Of a DNA stretch of 64,000 nt, positions 12,064 through 20,168 are shown piece after piece. The position numbers and the translations under genes were made by a program. Below the pieces are notes generated by a model. That model ran no database searches, was not told where the DNA came from, and was given only the letters and a program-made list of their open reading frames with translations. The stretch lies in contig JALOTZ010000019.1 of NCBI GenBank assembly GCA_025457615.1, forward strand, positions 1 through 64,000, given 5' to 3'. The number at the start of each line of letters is the position of its first letter. Within the stretch, counting starts at the first letter, position 1. This stretch comes from Verrucomicrobiota bacterium (GTDB taxonomy: Bacteria > Verrucomicrobiota > Verrucomicrobiia > Limisphaerales > DSYF01).

Positions 12064-12362
12064 AAGAACACAGCCTTGACCATCAAATGCTGCTCCTGTG
12101 GTTGGACCTGTCATCTGCAACGAAAGCTTATGCGGAGGCCAACGATCTAGTTTTGTCCGATATCGAACCTTGGAAGTGTGAGTCCGATGCCATTCAACTA
12201 ATTTGGCAAAAAATCACGCACCCCGACCATCTAGGGTATTTGCATGATCACCTTAGGTGCGTTCAAGAGCAGGAGACCAATCCAAGGCTTAAAGCAATTC
12301 TCGTGAGGCGGGCTCAAGCTGCATTGGACGACTGCATGCTACGCTGCAAGACTGCGCAATGA
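12060..12362 (+). CDS. Putative immunity protein
   Basis: This is a 100-residue cytoplasmic protein, predicted mostly helical, beginning MKEHSLDHQMLLLWLDLSS. It has no signal peptide or known catalytic motif. Its start overlaps the stop of the toxin-tip gene by four bases (ATGA), and its own stop overlaps the next RHS fragment in the same way. This tight coupling and size fit immunity genes of polymorphic toxin systems, which protect the producer from its own toxin. The family is not one I recognise. The base composition is lower in GC than the surroundings, which fits horizontally acquired immunity cassettes. Confidence 0.45.
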   Translation: MKEHSLDHQMLLLWLDLSSATKAYAEANDLVLSDIEPWKCESDAIQLIWQKITHPDHLGYLHDHLRCVQEQETNPRLKAILVRRAQAALDDCMLRCKTAQ

Positions 12363-12928
12363 TCCTGAACAGCTTCGCCTACAAACTGGCACCAGCCGGC
12401 AACCGGACCAACCTGAGCGAGACCATCGGAGGCAACAACCGAATCTTTACGTGGCAGTATGATGCGCTTTACCGCCTGACCAACGAGACCATCACCGGCA
12501 CCGCACCCGCCGGCACGATCAGCTACCTCTACGACGCAGTCGGCAATCGCACCAACCGGACCAGCAGCGTCAGCGGCATCACCAACCAAACATTCGCTTA
12601 CACGGTCAACGACCGGCTGACCACCGACGGGTATGATGCCAACGGCAACACCACCAACTCCACCGCGAACACCTACCGGTATGACGTGGAGAACCGGCTG
12701 ACCAACGCGGTGGTCGGTGGCACCACCATCACCTACGTGTATGACGGCGACGGCAACCGGGTGCGGAAGATCGTGGGCACGGCCACCAACACGTACCTGG
12801 TGTGCCGCCAGAACCTCACCGGCTACGCACAGGTGCTGGAGGAAACCGTCAATGGAAGCTTGTCCAAAGTCTATGCCTACGGGCTGGATCTGATCGCCCA
12901 GCGCGACGTTGGCGGATCAACCTACTAA
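12359..12928 (+). pseudogene. Orphan RHS/YD-repeat core fragment
   Basis: The 189-codon frame is an RHS core segment. It has at least six YD-type repeats (YDALYRLTNETI, YDAVGNRTNRTS, YDANGNTT, YDVENRLTNAV, YDGDGNRVRK) and then the segment VYAYGLDLIAQRD that precedes the conserved end of the RHS shell. It stops at GGSTY, before the usual core-terminating motif and any toxin tip. There is no signal peptide, and the start overlaps the immunity gene by ATGA. Displaced RHS core fragments of this kind act as reservoirs that recombine with the full gene to swap toxin tips. Here the tip is missing as well, so the fragment is probably dead. Confidence 0.75.
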
Positions 12929-13295
12929 AAAAATGAACTCCACACGCCAACCAATGCACCAGCCGTGCCATGGAAATATGCACTGGCGCGGCTTCTCGGC
13001 CTGCGAACCCTCTCGTGCGAGGAAAGCAAAGCTCGGCCTACGTCAACTGAACATCCCAACAGCTTGCCCACCTCGTGGCACTGCCTGTCCCGCCGTAGCA
13101 ACTCTGCGAAGGCGGATGCCGGTCAACACAGGAGCGTGGTTTGACGAGTCTCTTTCACCTCAGCACGCTCCTTTCGTCTTCAGTCAGGGATGCGACCGCG
13201 CCAGTTATGTCGCCTGAAGGATTCCCATCCGCTTCGCTGCTGGCAACGGGGAACTTGTCTTGTCGCCCCCGCGTCACGATTGGTAACGTCCGGGC
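12929..13295. other. Gene-free stretch after the RHS remnants
   Basis: No gene is supported. A weak palindrome CCGCC...GGCGG (13090-13094 with 13111-13115, mismatched inner stem) lies in CGCCGTAGC/GCGAAGGCGG context, of the kind seen in dispersed repeats. The region separates the RHS locus from the methyltransferase gene and may contain the lost toxin-tip material, but nothing is recognisable. Confidence 0.35.
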
Positions 13296-14858
13296 ATGAC
13301 GAAACGCGCTTCCTCCAGCCCGCGTACCAAGGAAAAAGGCGGCTCCACCGCCCGGCTGCGGGAGGAGCCACCACCCTACGTCACCGCCGGACGTCCGTCG
13401 GCGCTGGTGGACACCCGCGTCGTCTATTGCGGCGACAACCTGGAGCAACTCCAGAAGCTGCCCGACGCCTGCGTGGACCTGATCTACATTGACCCGCCGT
13501 TCAACTCGAACCGCAACTACGAGGTGTTCTGGGGCGAGACGAAGGAGAAACGCGCGTTCGAGGATCGCCACGCCAACACGCAGGCCTACCTCGACTACAT
13601 GCGCCCGCGCTGCGTCGAACTGGCCCGCGTGCTCAAGAGGACGGGCAGCTTCTACTACCACTGCGACTGGCACGCCTCCCATTACGTCAAAGTCATGCTC
13701 GACCAGATTCTCGGGGAGAACAATTTCATCAACGAGATCGTCTGGAAACGCAGTGACGCGAAAAGCGATGTGGGGCAGGGCGCCAAGCACTTTGGACGCG
13801 TGCATGACAGCATTTTCTATTACGCGGGCAGTGCGGAGTACACCTTCAATCCCAAGTTCACGCCACTGCCTCAGTCCACCATTGATTCATGGTACAAGCA
13901 CGTCGAGGAGGGCACGGGCCGGCGATACAACAAGGCCGATGTAACCGGTCCGGGAGGAGCGGCCAAGGGCTGCCCGGTTTACGAGTGGCATGGGATCACG
14001 CGCGCTTGGCGCTACAGCAGAGAGAACATGGAACGGCTGGAGCGGGAAGGGCGACTCGTTTACAGCAAGACCGGGATGGCTTACCAGAAGCGCTACCTCG
14101 ACGAAAGCAAGGGGGTGGCGCTCAGCAGTTGGTGGGATGACATCGACATGCTCCGTGGGATTAGCGGTGCCGGGGAGCGTCTCGGCTATCCGACACAGAA
14201 ACCCTTGAAGTTGCTCGAACGGATCATCGAAGTCAGCAGCCACGAGAACGACATCGTGCTGGACGCCTTCTGCGGCTGCGGCACCGCGCTGGTGGCAGCG
14301 CAGAAACTCAAGCGCCAGTGGATCGGCATTGACATCTCACCCACAGCCTGCCGCGTCATGGCCAAGCGCCTGCGGGACGTTTGCGGAGTGCCGGAAGATG
14401 AGTCGCTCTGGAAGGCCGGGCGCGGGTTCGTGGTGCGGGACCTGCCTTGGACTGAGGACAAGCTGCGCGCCATCCCACCGTTCGAGTTCGAGAACTGGGC
14501 GGTCATCGCCTTGGGCGGCATCCCGAACAAGACCAAGGTAGGCGATTACGGCATTGATGGCCGCATCTTTCCCGTCGGCGCCGAACCGGCGGCGTTGCGG
14601 GAAGGCGAACTGCAACTCACCGAGCGCTGGTATCCGATTCAGGTGAAGCAGAAGGACCGGGTGGGCCGTCCGGACATTGACGCCTTCCAGACGGCGATGC
14701 GCCGGAGCAAGCGGGACAAGGGCTTCTTCGTGGCGTTCGACTACACGGAGGACGCCTTGCGCGAGATTGACCGCTTCTTCAAGGCCGACCACGCCGTCAT
14801 CGTTCCGCTGACGGTCCAGGAAATCCTGGACGAGCAGATCGCGAGGAAACTGGCTTAA
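13296..14858 (+). CDS. DNA methyltransferase fused to a Mrr-like nuclease domain
   Basis: The 520-residue protein joins two activities. The N-terminal part is a beta-class N6-adenine/N4-cytosine DNA methyltransferase. Catalytic motif IV is DPPFN at residues 66-70, the SAM-binding motif I (DAFCGCGTA) lies near 323-331 and the target-recognition region lies between, the beta-class order. The C-terminal part (about 400-520) has GDYGIDG near 416 and IQVKQKDRVGRPDID near 448-461. This matches the D...(E/Q)xK pattern of Mrr-type PD-(D/E)XK endonucleases. No separate restriction, specificity or helicase gene adjoins it. It could be a one-polypeptide restriction-modification enzyme, or a modification-linked enzyme. 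The window places it in a degraded defence or accessory region. Confidence 0.85.
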   Translation: MTKRASSSPRTKEKGGSTARLREEPPPYVTAGRPSALVDTRVVYCGDNLEQLQKLPDACVDLIYIDPPFNSNRNYEVFWGETKEKRAFEDRHANTQAYLDYMRPRCVELARVLKRTGSFYYHCDWHASHYVKVMLDQILGENNFINEIVWKRSDAKSDVGQGAKHFGRVHDSIFYYAGSAEYTFNPKFTPLPQSTIDSWYKHVEEGTGRRYNKADVTGPGGAAKGCPVYEWHGITRAWRYSRENMERLEREGRLVYSKTGMAYQKRYLDESKGVALSSWWDDIDMLRGISGAGERLGYPTQKPLKLLERIIEVSSHENDIVLDAFCGCGTALVAAQKLKRQWIGIDISPTACRVMAKRLRDVCGVPEDESLWKAGRGFVVRDLPWTEDKLRAIPPFEFENWAVIALGGIPNKTKVGDYGIDGRIFPVGAEPAALREGELQLTERWYPIQVKQKDRVGRPDIDAFQTAMRRSKRDKGFFVAFDYTEDALREIDRFFKADHAVIVPLTVQEILDEQIARKLA

Positions 14859-14873
14859 CAACAGTCCGTCGAT

Positions 14874-15128
14874 ATGGGTGAGTGGTCCAAAAAAGTTGGC
14901 GACCTCGGTGAAAAAGTTGCTGGCGGGTTCCTGCGTTTGATCGGCTGGGGGGCTGGCGATTCTGGCCTTGCGTTGCCGTGCACTCGTCCGGACACCCATC
15001 AGCGAGCCGACCATCCCCGCACGACCCACGGCATTGATTACCTGGTGCCGCTGCGATCAGGTTTTGAGAAAGGGGGAAGGAGATCGAGGGTGTCGGGGGC
15101 CAGGCGGACAACTTGGCCGAATTGGTGA
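14874..15128 (+). pseudogene. Truncated nuclease-like gene, possibly GapS4a family
   Basis: The frame starts MGEWSKKVGDLGEKVAGGF, continues LRLIGW, and contains CTRPDTHQRADHPRTTHGID followed by YLVPLRS. From memory this N-terminal pattern (conserved GEWS, GE, IGW, then a Cys and THGID) resembles the GapS4a family of PD-(D/E)XK-like defence proteins. After about residue 62 the similarity stops and the frame becomes Arg-rich and ends. Only the first quarter or less of such a gene would remain. It follows the methyltransferase by 15 bases, which suggests they once formed one defence cassette. The family assignment is from recall and is uncertain. Confidence 0.4.
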
Positions 15129-15286
15129 ACAATCCGGCCAACCAGGTCTGGAGGTTGGAGCGTTCCACCAACAGGCACGATTGGACTCCGCTGGCCACCT
15201 TGCGAGTGCATAGCGGAATGGCGCGGCAGGTGGCCATCGGCGTTGGCTGTCCCGGCAAGCTTGTGTTTTCATCGCCCGCGAAATAG
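15068..15286 (+). pseudogene. C-terminal fragment of a secreted protein
   Basis: In a different frame from the preceding fragment, 73 codons after a TGA read without interruption. They contain NNPANQVWRLERSTNRHDW and TPLATLRV before a TAG at 15284. The string LERSTN..DWTPLAT is typical of the C-terminal segment of many secreted verrucomicrobial proteins; a similar VRNSTNAAGNY occurs in the S8-like protein at 23850-25739. No start exists. I read it as the broken end of a lost secreted protein, joined to the nuclease-like fragment by a deletion near 15060. Confidence 0.4.
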
Positions 15287-15295
15287 ATTCGCCGC

Positions 15296-15748
15296 ATGAG
15301 CAGCGACGTCGTCCCGGTGGAAATTCGCGCCATTCGTCCCGATCGGTCCTGGTATGCCCTTTACCTGGGCGCGGATTCCAAGGTCTTCGTGATGGTGGTC
15401 GAATCCCATGTGGGCTCGGCCATCGAACGTTACCTGTTCGGCCAGAAATCCGACCGTCCGCAGACCCACGACCTCATCCAACTGGTTTTCAAGGGCCTGG
15501 GGGTCACGGTGGAACGGGTGGTGATCTCGGAGGTGAAGGATTCGGTCTATTACGCGCGCCTGATTCTTCAGCAGAACAACGAACTGGGACGCAAGGTCAT
15601 CGAGTTGGATGCGCGTCCCAGCGATTGCCTCGCGCTGGCCACGGCCCTGAAACGCCCGATCTTCGTGACCCGCAAGGTGCTGGATCAGGTGAATGACCAA
15701 AGCGACAGCCTGGAACGCAGCGGCGATTGGGAGAACCCGCAGGAATAG
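15296..15748 (+). CDS. DUF151 bifunctional-nuclease family protein
   Basis: The 150-residue protein matches the compact DUF151 (BFN) fold. It shows the beta-strand start VPVEIRAIRP, VFVMVVESHVGSAIERYLF, the LIQLVFKGLG helix, VYYARLILQ and the hallmark ELDARPSDCLALATALKRPIFV. Members related to plant and Thermotoga proteins have been reported to have RNase and DNase activity, and many bacteria keep one copy next to housekeeping genes. It is the first gene of a tight plus-strand run: holA follows after 3 bases and two overlapping genes come next. The start ATG has no strong ribosome-binding site, but the length equals the family's usual size. Confidence 0.85.
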   Translation: MSSDVVPVEIRAIRPDRSWYALYLGADSKVFVMVVESHVGSAIERYLFGQKSDRPQTHDLIQLVFKGLGVTVERVVISEVKDSVYYARLILQQNNELGRKVIELDARPSDCLALATALKRPIFVTRKVLDQVNDQSDSLERSGDWENPQE

Positions 15749-15751
15749 GGC

Positions 15752-16909
15752 ATGCCCCCCGCCACTTCCAAAGGCGCCCCATCCGTCTGCCTGATCCATG
15801 GCGAGGACGATTTCAGCGTCAAACAGAAGGCGCGCGCCCTGTTCGCCGAGTGGGCCGCCGGCCTCGAGAGCATGGACCAGGAGACCATCGACGCCACCGC
15901 CGGCCATTCGGAGGAAGCCCTGCGCGCGCTGGGCCGGCTTCGCGAAGCTCTCAACACCCTGCCCTTCTTCGGCGGCAGCAAGCTGGTGTGGTTCAAGGAT
16001 TGCAACTTCCTCGGGGACGACCGCACCGCCTCCGCGCAATCGGTGACGGAGGCGCTGGGTGAACTTGCGGATGAACTCAAGGGGTTCTCCTGGCAGGGCG
16101 TCCGGCTCCTGATCAGCGCCGGCAAGGTGGACAAGCGCCGCACCCTGTTCAAGACCCTCGACAAACTCGGCGCGGTCGAGGAATGCCACGGGTGGTCGGT
16201 CAACGACAAAGACTGGGCCGCGCAAGCCGAAGCCTGGGCCCTGCAGGCGATCCGCTCGCAGAACAAGCAGATCCAGGACGACGCTCTCGGTGAACTGATC
16301 GAACGCGCCGGGGGGCAACCCCAGCAACTGGCCTCCGAGGTCGAGAAGCTCGTACTGTATGTCGGCCAACGGGCGGGGATCACCCGTCAGGATGTCGAGG
16401 CCATCTGCCTGCGCAGCAAACAGGCCCGAGCCTACGCCCTCGGGGACGCCCTGGGAGATCGCGATCTCCCCACCCTGCTCCGCCGGCTTGACGAGGAATT
16501 GTGGGAGGTCAAACTGGACACGCAAAAGTCCGAGATCGGGTTGCTCTACGGAATCATCTCGAAAGTGCGATCGATGTTGCTGCTCAAAGAAATGCTCAGA
16601 CAGAAGTGGCTCCGGCCCTGCAAAGACTTCTCCTCCTTCAAATCCCAACTGGAACGCATCCCGACCGACCGCCTGCCCGAGGACCGGCGCTACAGCCCCT
16701 TGGGAGTGAATCCCTACGTCCTGTTCAAAGCCCTCCCGCAAGCCGCCCATTACACGACCGAGGAACTGGTGAAGGCCATGGGCCTGCTGCTCCAGTGCAA
16801 CCGCCGCCTCGTCGGCAGCGGCATCCATCCGGCCCTGCTGATCCAGCAAACCTTGGTACAGATCGTCGGCACCGGGGCCCTCCCACGCCCGAAAGGCCGC
16901 CCCGCATGA
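15752..16909 (+). CDS. holA: DNA polymerase III delta subunit
   Basis: This 385-residue clamp-loader subunit opens the sliding clamp during replication. The family's N-terminal pattern is present: VCLIHGEDDFSVKQKARALF, then LREALNTLPFFGGSKLVWFKD, an AAA+-like domain without a functional Walker A. The middle has the typical ELIERAGGQPQQLASEVEKLVLY helix pair. The C-terminal collar domain has LLRRLDEEL and ends with VKAMGLLLQCNRRLVG. Length is slightly above the usual 340. The stop overlaps the next ATG by four bases. It lies 3 bases after the DUF151 gene, so co-transcription is likely. Confidence 0.9.
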   Translation: MPPATSKGAPSVCLIHGEDDFSVKQKARALFAEWAAGLESMDQETIDATAGHSEEALRALGRLREALNTLPFFGGSKLVWFKDCNFLGDDRTASAQSVTEALGELADELKGFSWQGVRLLISAGKVDKRRTLFKTLDKLGAVEECHGWSVNDKDWAAQAEAWALQAIRSQNKQIQDDALGELIERAGGQPQQLASEVEKLVLYVGQRAGITRQDVEAICLRSKQARAYALGDALGDRDLPTLLRRLDEELWEVKLDTQKSEIGLLYGIISKVRSMLLLKEMLRQKWLRPCKDFSSFKSQLERIPTDRLPEDRRYSPLGVNPYVLFKALPQAAHYTTEELVKAMGLLLQCNRRLVGSGIHPALLIQQTLVQIVGTGALPRPKGRPA

Positions 16910-17430
16910 ACCGCCCGGCCCCCGAGATCCTGGTTTGCGCCGACGGCACCAGCGTCTGCATCCGCATCCGCGGACGCGCGGACGTCACCATCAGCGTGGG
17001 ATTCAAGGAATTGCTGACGGGGCTCCATGAGCGGGGGTTTCAGCATTACGAACTGGAGTTGTCCGAGTGCCAGGTCATGGACAGCACGTTCCTGGGCGTG
17101 TTGTGCGGGTTCGCCCAGCGTCGTGAGGCCGGAAGCGACGGGAGGTACGAGAAACCGATTCTACTGAACGCGAACGAACGGATCACGGGCCTGCTCACCA
17201 GCCTGGGGGTGAGCGAAATGTTCGTGTTCCGGACCGGACGTCCGTCCGACGAGGGGCCCTGTGCAGCGGTTCCCCCAGGCCCGGGACGTCCGAGCCGCGA
17301 GGATCTGGACAGCACCTCGCTCGAGGCTCACCAGACCTTGATGGCCCTGAACCCGGACAACATCCCCCGGTTCAAGGATCTGACCGAGTTCCTGGCCGAG
17401 GATCTAAAGAAGTTGAGGAGCTCCCAGTGA
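16906..17430 (+). CDS. STAS-domain protein (anti-sigma-factor antagonist type)
   Basis: The ATG at 16906 overlaps the holA stop (ATGA) and gives 174 residues. Residues about 8-110 form a STAS domain: VCIRIRGRADVTISVGF, the central LSECQVMDSTFLGVLCGF loop, and LLTSLGVSEMF. In SpoIIAA/RsbV proteins the loop carries the phosphorylatable Ser/Thr, here probably Ser or Thr in MDSTFLG. A C-terminal extension of about 60 residues ends in helix LTEFLAEDLKKLRSSQ. The next gene, overlapping by GTGA, encodes a SpoIIE-type phosphatase, the enzyme expected to dephosphorylate it. No anti-sigma kinase (RsbW type) is in the window. An upstream in-frame extension exists but lies inside holA. Confidence 0.85.
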   Translation: MNRPAPEILVCADGTSVCIRIRGRADVTISVGFKELLTGLHERGFQHYELELSECQVMDSTFLGVLCGFAQRREAGSDGRYEKPILLNANERITGLLTSLGVSEMFVFRTGRPSDEGPCAAVPPGPGRPSREDLDSTSLEAHQTLMALNPDNIPRFKDLTEFLAEDLKKLRSSQ

Positions 17431-18899
17431 GCGGCGCCTTCCTGGTGCAGGCCGGCCTGCTGGGGGCCATCGAAGGGATGGCCGCGCTCTGGGCGACACT
17501 CTTTTTCGCCGCCTGCGGCCTGGTGGCTCTCCTGCGCCTCAAGCTCAACGCGGAACAAACGCGCGCCAGGGAACTCGAAGTTCTTGTGGACTTCGCCGCC
17601 CGCCGGCGGCGTCTGGCCATGGAACTGTTCCAGGTCCTCGGGTCAGCCTTCGAGACCCGGGTCAGCCTGGACAACCTGCTTCGCTCCACCGCGGTTTTCT
17701 TCATGCGCATCGCCCAGGCCACCGGCGCCATCGTGTACGTGCTCGATCGCGAGCGGGAACGGCTGAAACCCGCCGCCCTCTGCGGCACGCTGGGCGGGTC
17801 GATCGGGTCCGGCGCCGCCCGGCTCCAGCAGGAATCGCCCGGCATTCCCCTCGGCGAGGGGATCCTCGGCGAGGCCGCGCTCTACGGCCGCCCGGTGTTC
17901 ATCAACGATTGCTCGACCGACACGCGCCTGGAGTTTCTCGGCACTTCCACCCTGCGAATTGAGAACGCGATGGTGGTCCCTCTCCGGTTTCGCGACCGTT
18001 CCCTCGGAGTGCTGGTGGTGGTGAATCACATGGGCGAGGACGGCACCGTGGGCAAGCCCTTCGGCCGGGTTGAGTTTCAACTGCTGGAAGCGCTGGCCAT
18101 GTACGCCGCCGGAGCCCTCTACCTCGCGCTCACCTACCTCGAGCAGGCCGAGAAACAGCGGCTGGACTTCGACCTGGGCGTGGCCAGCGAAATCCAGCGC
18201 ATGCTCCAACCACAACATTCCCCGGTGCTGCGCAATCTCTCCGTCGTGGGCCAAAGCCGTCCGGCTTATCGCGTGGGCGGGGATCACTATGATTTCATCG
18301 AACTCGGCGGCTCCCGCCTGGGGGTGCTTATCGCAGACGTGTCCGGCAAGGGCGTCACCGGGGCGCTGGTCATGGCCATCTGCCACGCCATCGTCCGCAC
18401 CCACGCCGCCCGCCATTTGCAGCCAGCCGACGCCGTCAAAGAATTCCGCCGGCTCCTGATCGAGGACATTCCCGAGGACCGGTTCATCACCCTGACCTAC
18501 GGCATCCTCGACACCGAGACCCGTGAGTTCCGGTTCGCCCGCGCCGGTCACGATCCCCTGCTCTGCTACCGTGCCGCCTCCGGCGCGGTGGAGGTCCTGT
18601 CCCCCAAAGGCGGCGCGATCGGACTGGATCGCACTGACCGCTTTGATCGCAGCCTCGAACAACAATCCATCACCCTCGCGCCCGGAGACACGATTGTGTT
18701 GTTCACGGACGGGCTGACCGAGGCGGAGAATCCAGAGGGAGACGAGTTCAGTCTGAACCGGCTCAAAGCGTTGATCGCCGAGCGGGGAAGTTACACCGCC
18801 GCAGACTTGGGCCGGGTCATTTACGAGGGCGTGGAGGCGTTCGCCAAGGGCGCCCCTCCCTTGGACGATCAAACCCTCGTGGTGATCAAGGCCCGCTGA
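17427..18899 (+). CDS. GAF-SpoIIE (PP2C-type) serine phosphatase, membrane-anchored
   Basis: A GTG start overlaps the STAS gene by four bases. The 490-residue protein has one N-terminal membrane helix (about 12-35, LWATLFFAACGLVALL), a linker helix, and a GAF domain (about 85-235) with VPLRFRDRSLGVLVVVNH. A signalling helix leads to a SpoIIE phosphatase domain (about 265-490). Metal-binding motifs are visible: GGDHYDF, IADVSGKGV, AGHDPLL, FTDGLTEAEN and a terminal LDDQTLVVIK. Such RsbU/RsbP-like enzymes dephosphorylate STAS proteins in response to a signal sensed by the GAF domain. With the preceding gene this makes half of a partner-switching circuit. The operon position with holA is unusual. 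Confidence 0.9.
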   Translation: MSGAFLVQAGLLGAIEGMAALWATLFFAACGLVALLRLKLNAEQTRARELEVLVDFAARRRRLAMELFQVLGSAFETRVSLDNLLRSTAVFFMRIAQATGAIVYVLDRERERLKPAALCGTLGGSIGSGAARLQQESPGIPLGEGILGEAALYGRPVFINDCSTDTRLEFLGTSTLRIENAMVVPLRFRDRSLGVLVVVNHMGEDGTVGKPFGRVEFQLLEALAMYAAGALYLALTYLEQAEKQRLDFDLGVASEIQRMLQPQHSPVLRNLSVVGQSRPAYRVGGDHYDFIELGGSRLGVLIADVSGKGVTGALVMAICHAIVRTHAARHLQPADAVKEFRRLLIEDIPEDRFITLTYGILDTETREFRFARAGHDPLLCYRAASGAVEVLSPKGGAIGLDRTDRFDRSLEQQSITLAPGDTIVLFTDGLTEAENPEGDEFSLNRLKALIAERGSYTAADLGRVIYEGVEAFAKGAPPLDDQTLVVIKAR

Positions 18900-18908
18900 A
18901 GATTTCCC

Positions 18909-20168
18909 TTGAACCCGGATCCCTCCGCACGCCTTTTTCCACCCCGCCGCTCGGCCCATCCGCGCCGCGTGGTGGTGACCGGAGGCGGCGTGATCACAGC
19001 GCTGGGCCAGGGCTGGGCACCCAACGCCGCCGGATTTCGCGCCGGTCACTGCGGCATCCGCCCGGTCTCGCTCTTCGATGTCTCAGGCCAGCGGGTCAAG
19101 GTGGCCGCGGAGGCGGTGGTTCCCGAAACCATCCCGGGCTCGCGCCTTTCCCCAAAGCGTCTCTCCCGCTCGGACCGGGCCACCCGACTGCTCCTGACCG
19201 CCGGTCATGAGGCTTGGACCCAGTCGGGCTGGGAGACGACAGACCGCCTGCCCTTGATCCTCGCCACCACCAGCGGCGGGATGCCCCTGGGCGAAGCTTA
19301 CTATCGCGACACCCTCACCCACCCGACGCATCGGCGCCAGCAACCCACGCGCATCCTCAGCTACCAGGCCCAGCGCCAAGGCATCGATCTGCTGGACTCC
19401 CTGGGCTGCTCCGGATCCGTCTCGATCATCGCCAATGCCTGCGCCTCCGGCTCGAACGCCATCGGTCACGCGTGGGAAACCGTGCGGTCCGGACAGGCCG
19501 ATCGGGTGCTGGCCGGCGGTTACGACGGACTGTGCCATCTGGTCTTTGCCGGCTTCGACTCGCTGCAGGCGCTGTCCCCCACGCAGTGCCGTCCGTTCGA
19601 TGCCGCCCGGGACGGGCTGGCCTTGGGCGAAGGAGCGGCCGTGCTGGCGTTGGAAACCCTCGAGTCCGCCCGCCACCGCTCAGCCGACATCCTCGGCGAA
19701 ATCATCGGTTACGGTGCTTCGACCGACACGCACCACCTCACCCAACCGCACCCCGAAGGCGCTGCCGCGCTCGCCTCCATGCACCAAGCCACGCAGGTCG
19801 CCGGCATCCACCCTTCCGAAGTCCACTACATCAACGCCCACGGCACGGGCACCGTCCTGAACGACGCCGCCGAAGCCGCCGCCCTCAATGCCTGGGCTGG
19901 CGAGGCGGTTTCCCATCTCCACGTCAGTTCCACCAAGGCGTCCGTGGGACATCTGCTGGGCGCGGCGGGCGCCGTCGAAGCCGCCGTCTGCCTGATGGCG
20001 CTCGACGGACAATGGCTGCCGCCCTCGCTCTCCACAGTCACCGTCGATCCCGCCTGCCGGTTCCAGGTGATCACCCAACCCGCCCAAGCCAGCCTCAACA
20101 TCGCGCTGTCCAACTCGTTCGGCTTCGGCGGCGCCAACGCCACGTTGATCTTCAGGAGGTGGACATGA
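18909..20168 (+). CDS. Beta-ketoacyl-ACP synthase (KAS II / ketosynthase alpha type)
   Basis: This 419-residue condensing enzyme extends an acyl chain by decarboxylative Claisen condensation on an acyl carrier protein. The full catalytic triad is present: Cys178 in NACASGSNA, His311 in INAHGTGT and His348 in SVGHLLGAAGA. The NSFGFGGANA motif is near the C-terminus. The start is a TTG at 18909, 9 bases after the phosphatase stop; a shorter form starting near RVVVTGGG is possible. The stop overlaps the next gene by ATGA, and a strong AGGAGGT for that gene lies inside the last codons. Because the partner is a chain-length-factor-like protein and an ACP follows, it is more likely part of a specialised type II cassette than the housekeeping FabF. 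Confidence 0.9.
   Translation: MNPDPSARLFPPRRSAHPRRVVVTGGGVITALGQGWAPNAAGFRAGHCGIRPVSLFDVSGQRVKVAAEAVVPETIPGSRLSPKRLSRSDRATRLLLTAGHEAWTQSGWETTDRLPLILATTSGGMPLGEAYYRDTLTHPTHRRQQPTRILSYQAQRQGIDLLDSLGCSGSVSIIANACASGSNAIGHAWETVRSGQADRVLAGGYDGLCHLVFAGFDSLQALSPTQCRPFDAARDGLALGEGAAVLALETLESARHRSADILGEIIGYGASTDTHHLTQPHPEGAAALASMHQATQVAGIHPSEVHYINAHGTGTVLNDAAEAAALNAWAGEAVSHLHVSSTKASVGHLLGAAGAVEAAVCLMALDGQWLPPSLSTVTVDPACRFQVITQPAQASLNIALSNSFGFGGANATLIFRRWT

Noticed and set aside
16501-16905. Upstream extension of the STAS gene frame
   Set aside because: It lies inside holA and is Pro/Arg-rich, while the ATGA overlap at 16906 gives a normal STAS start.
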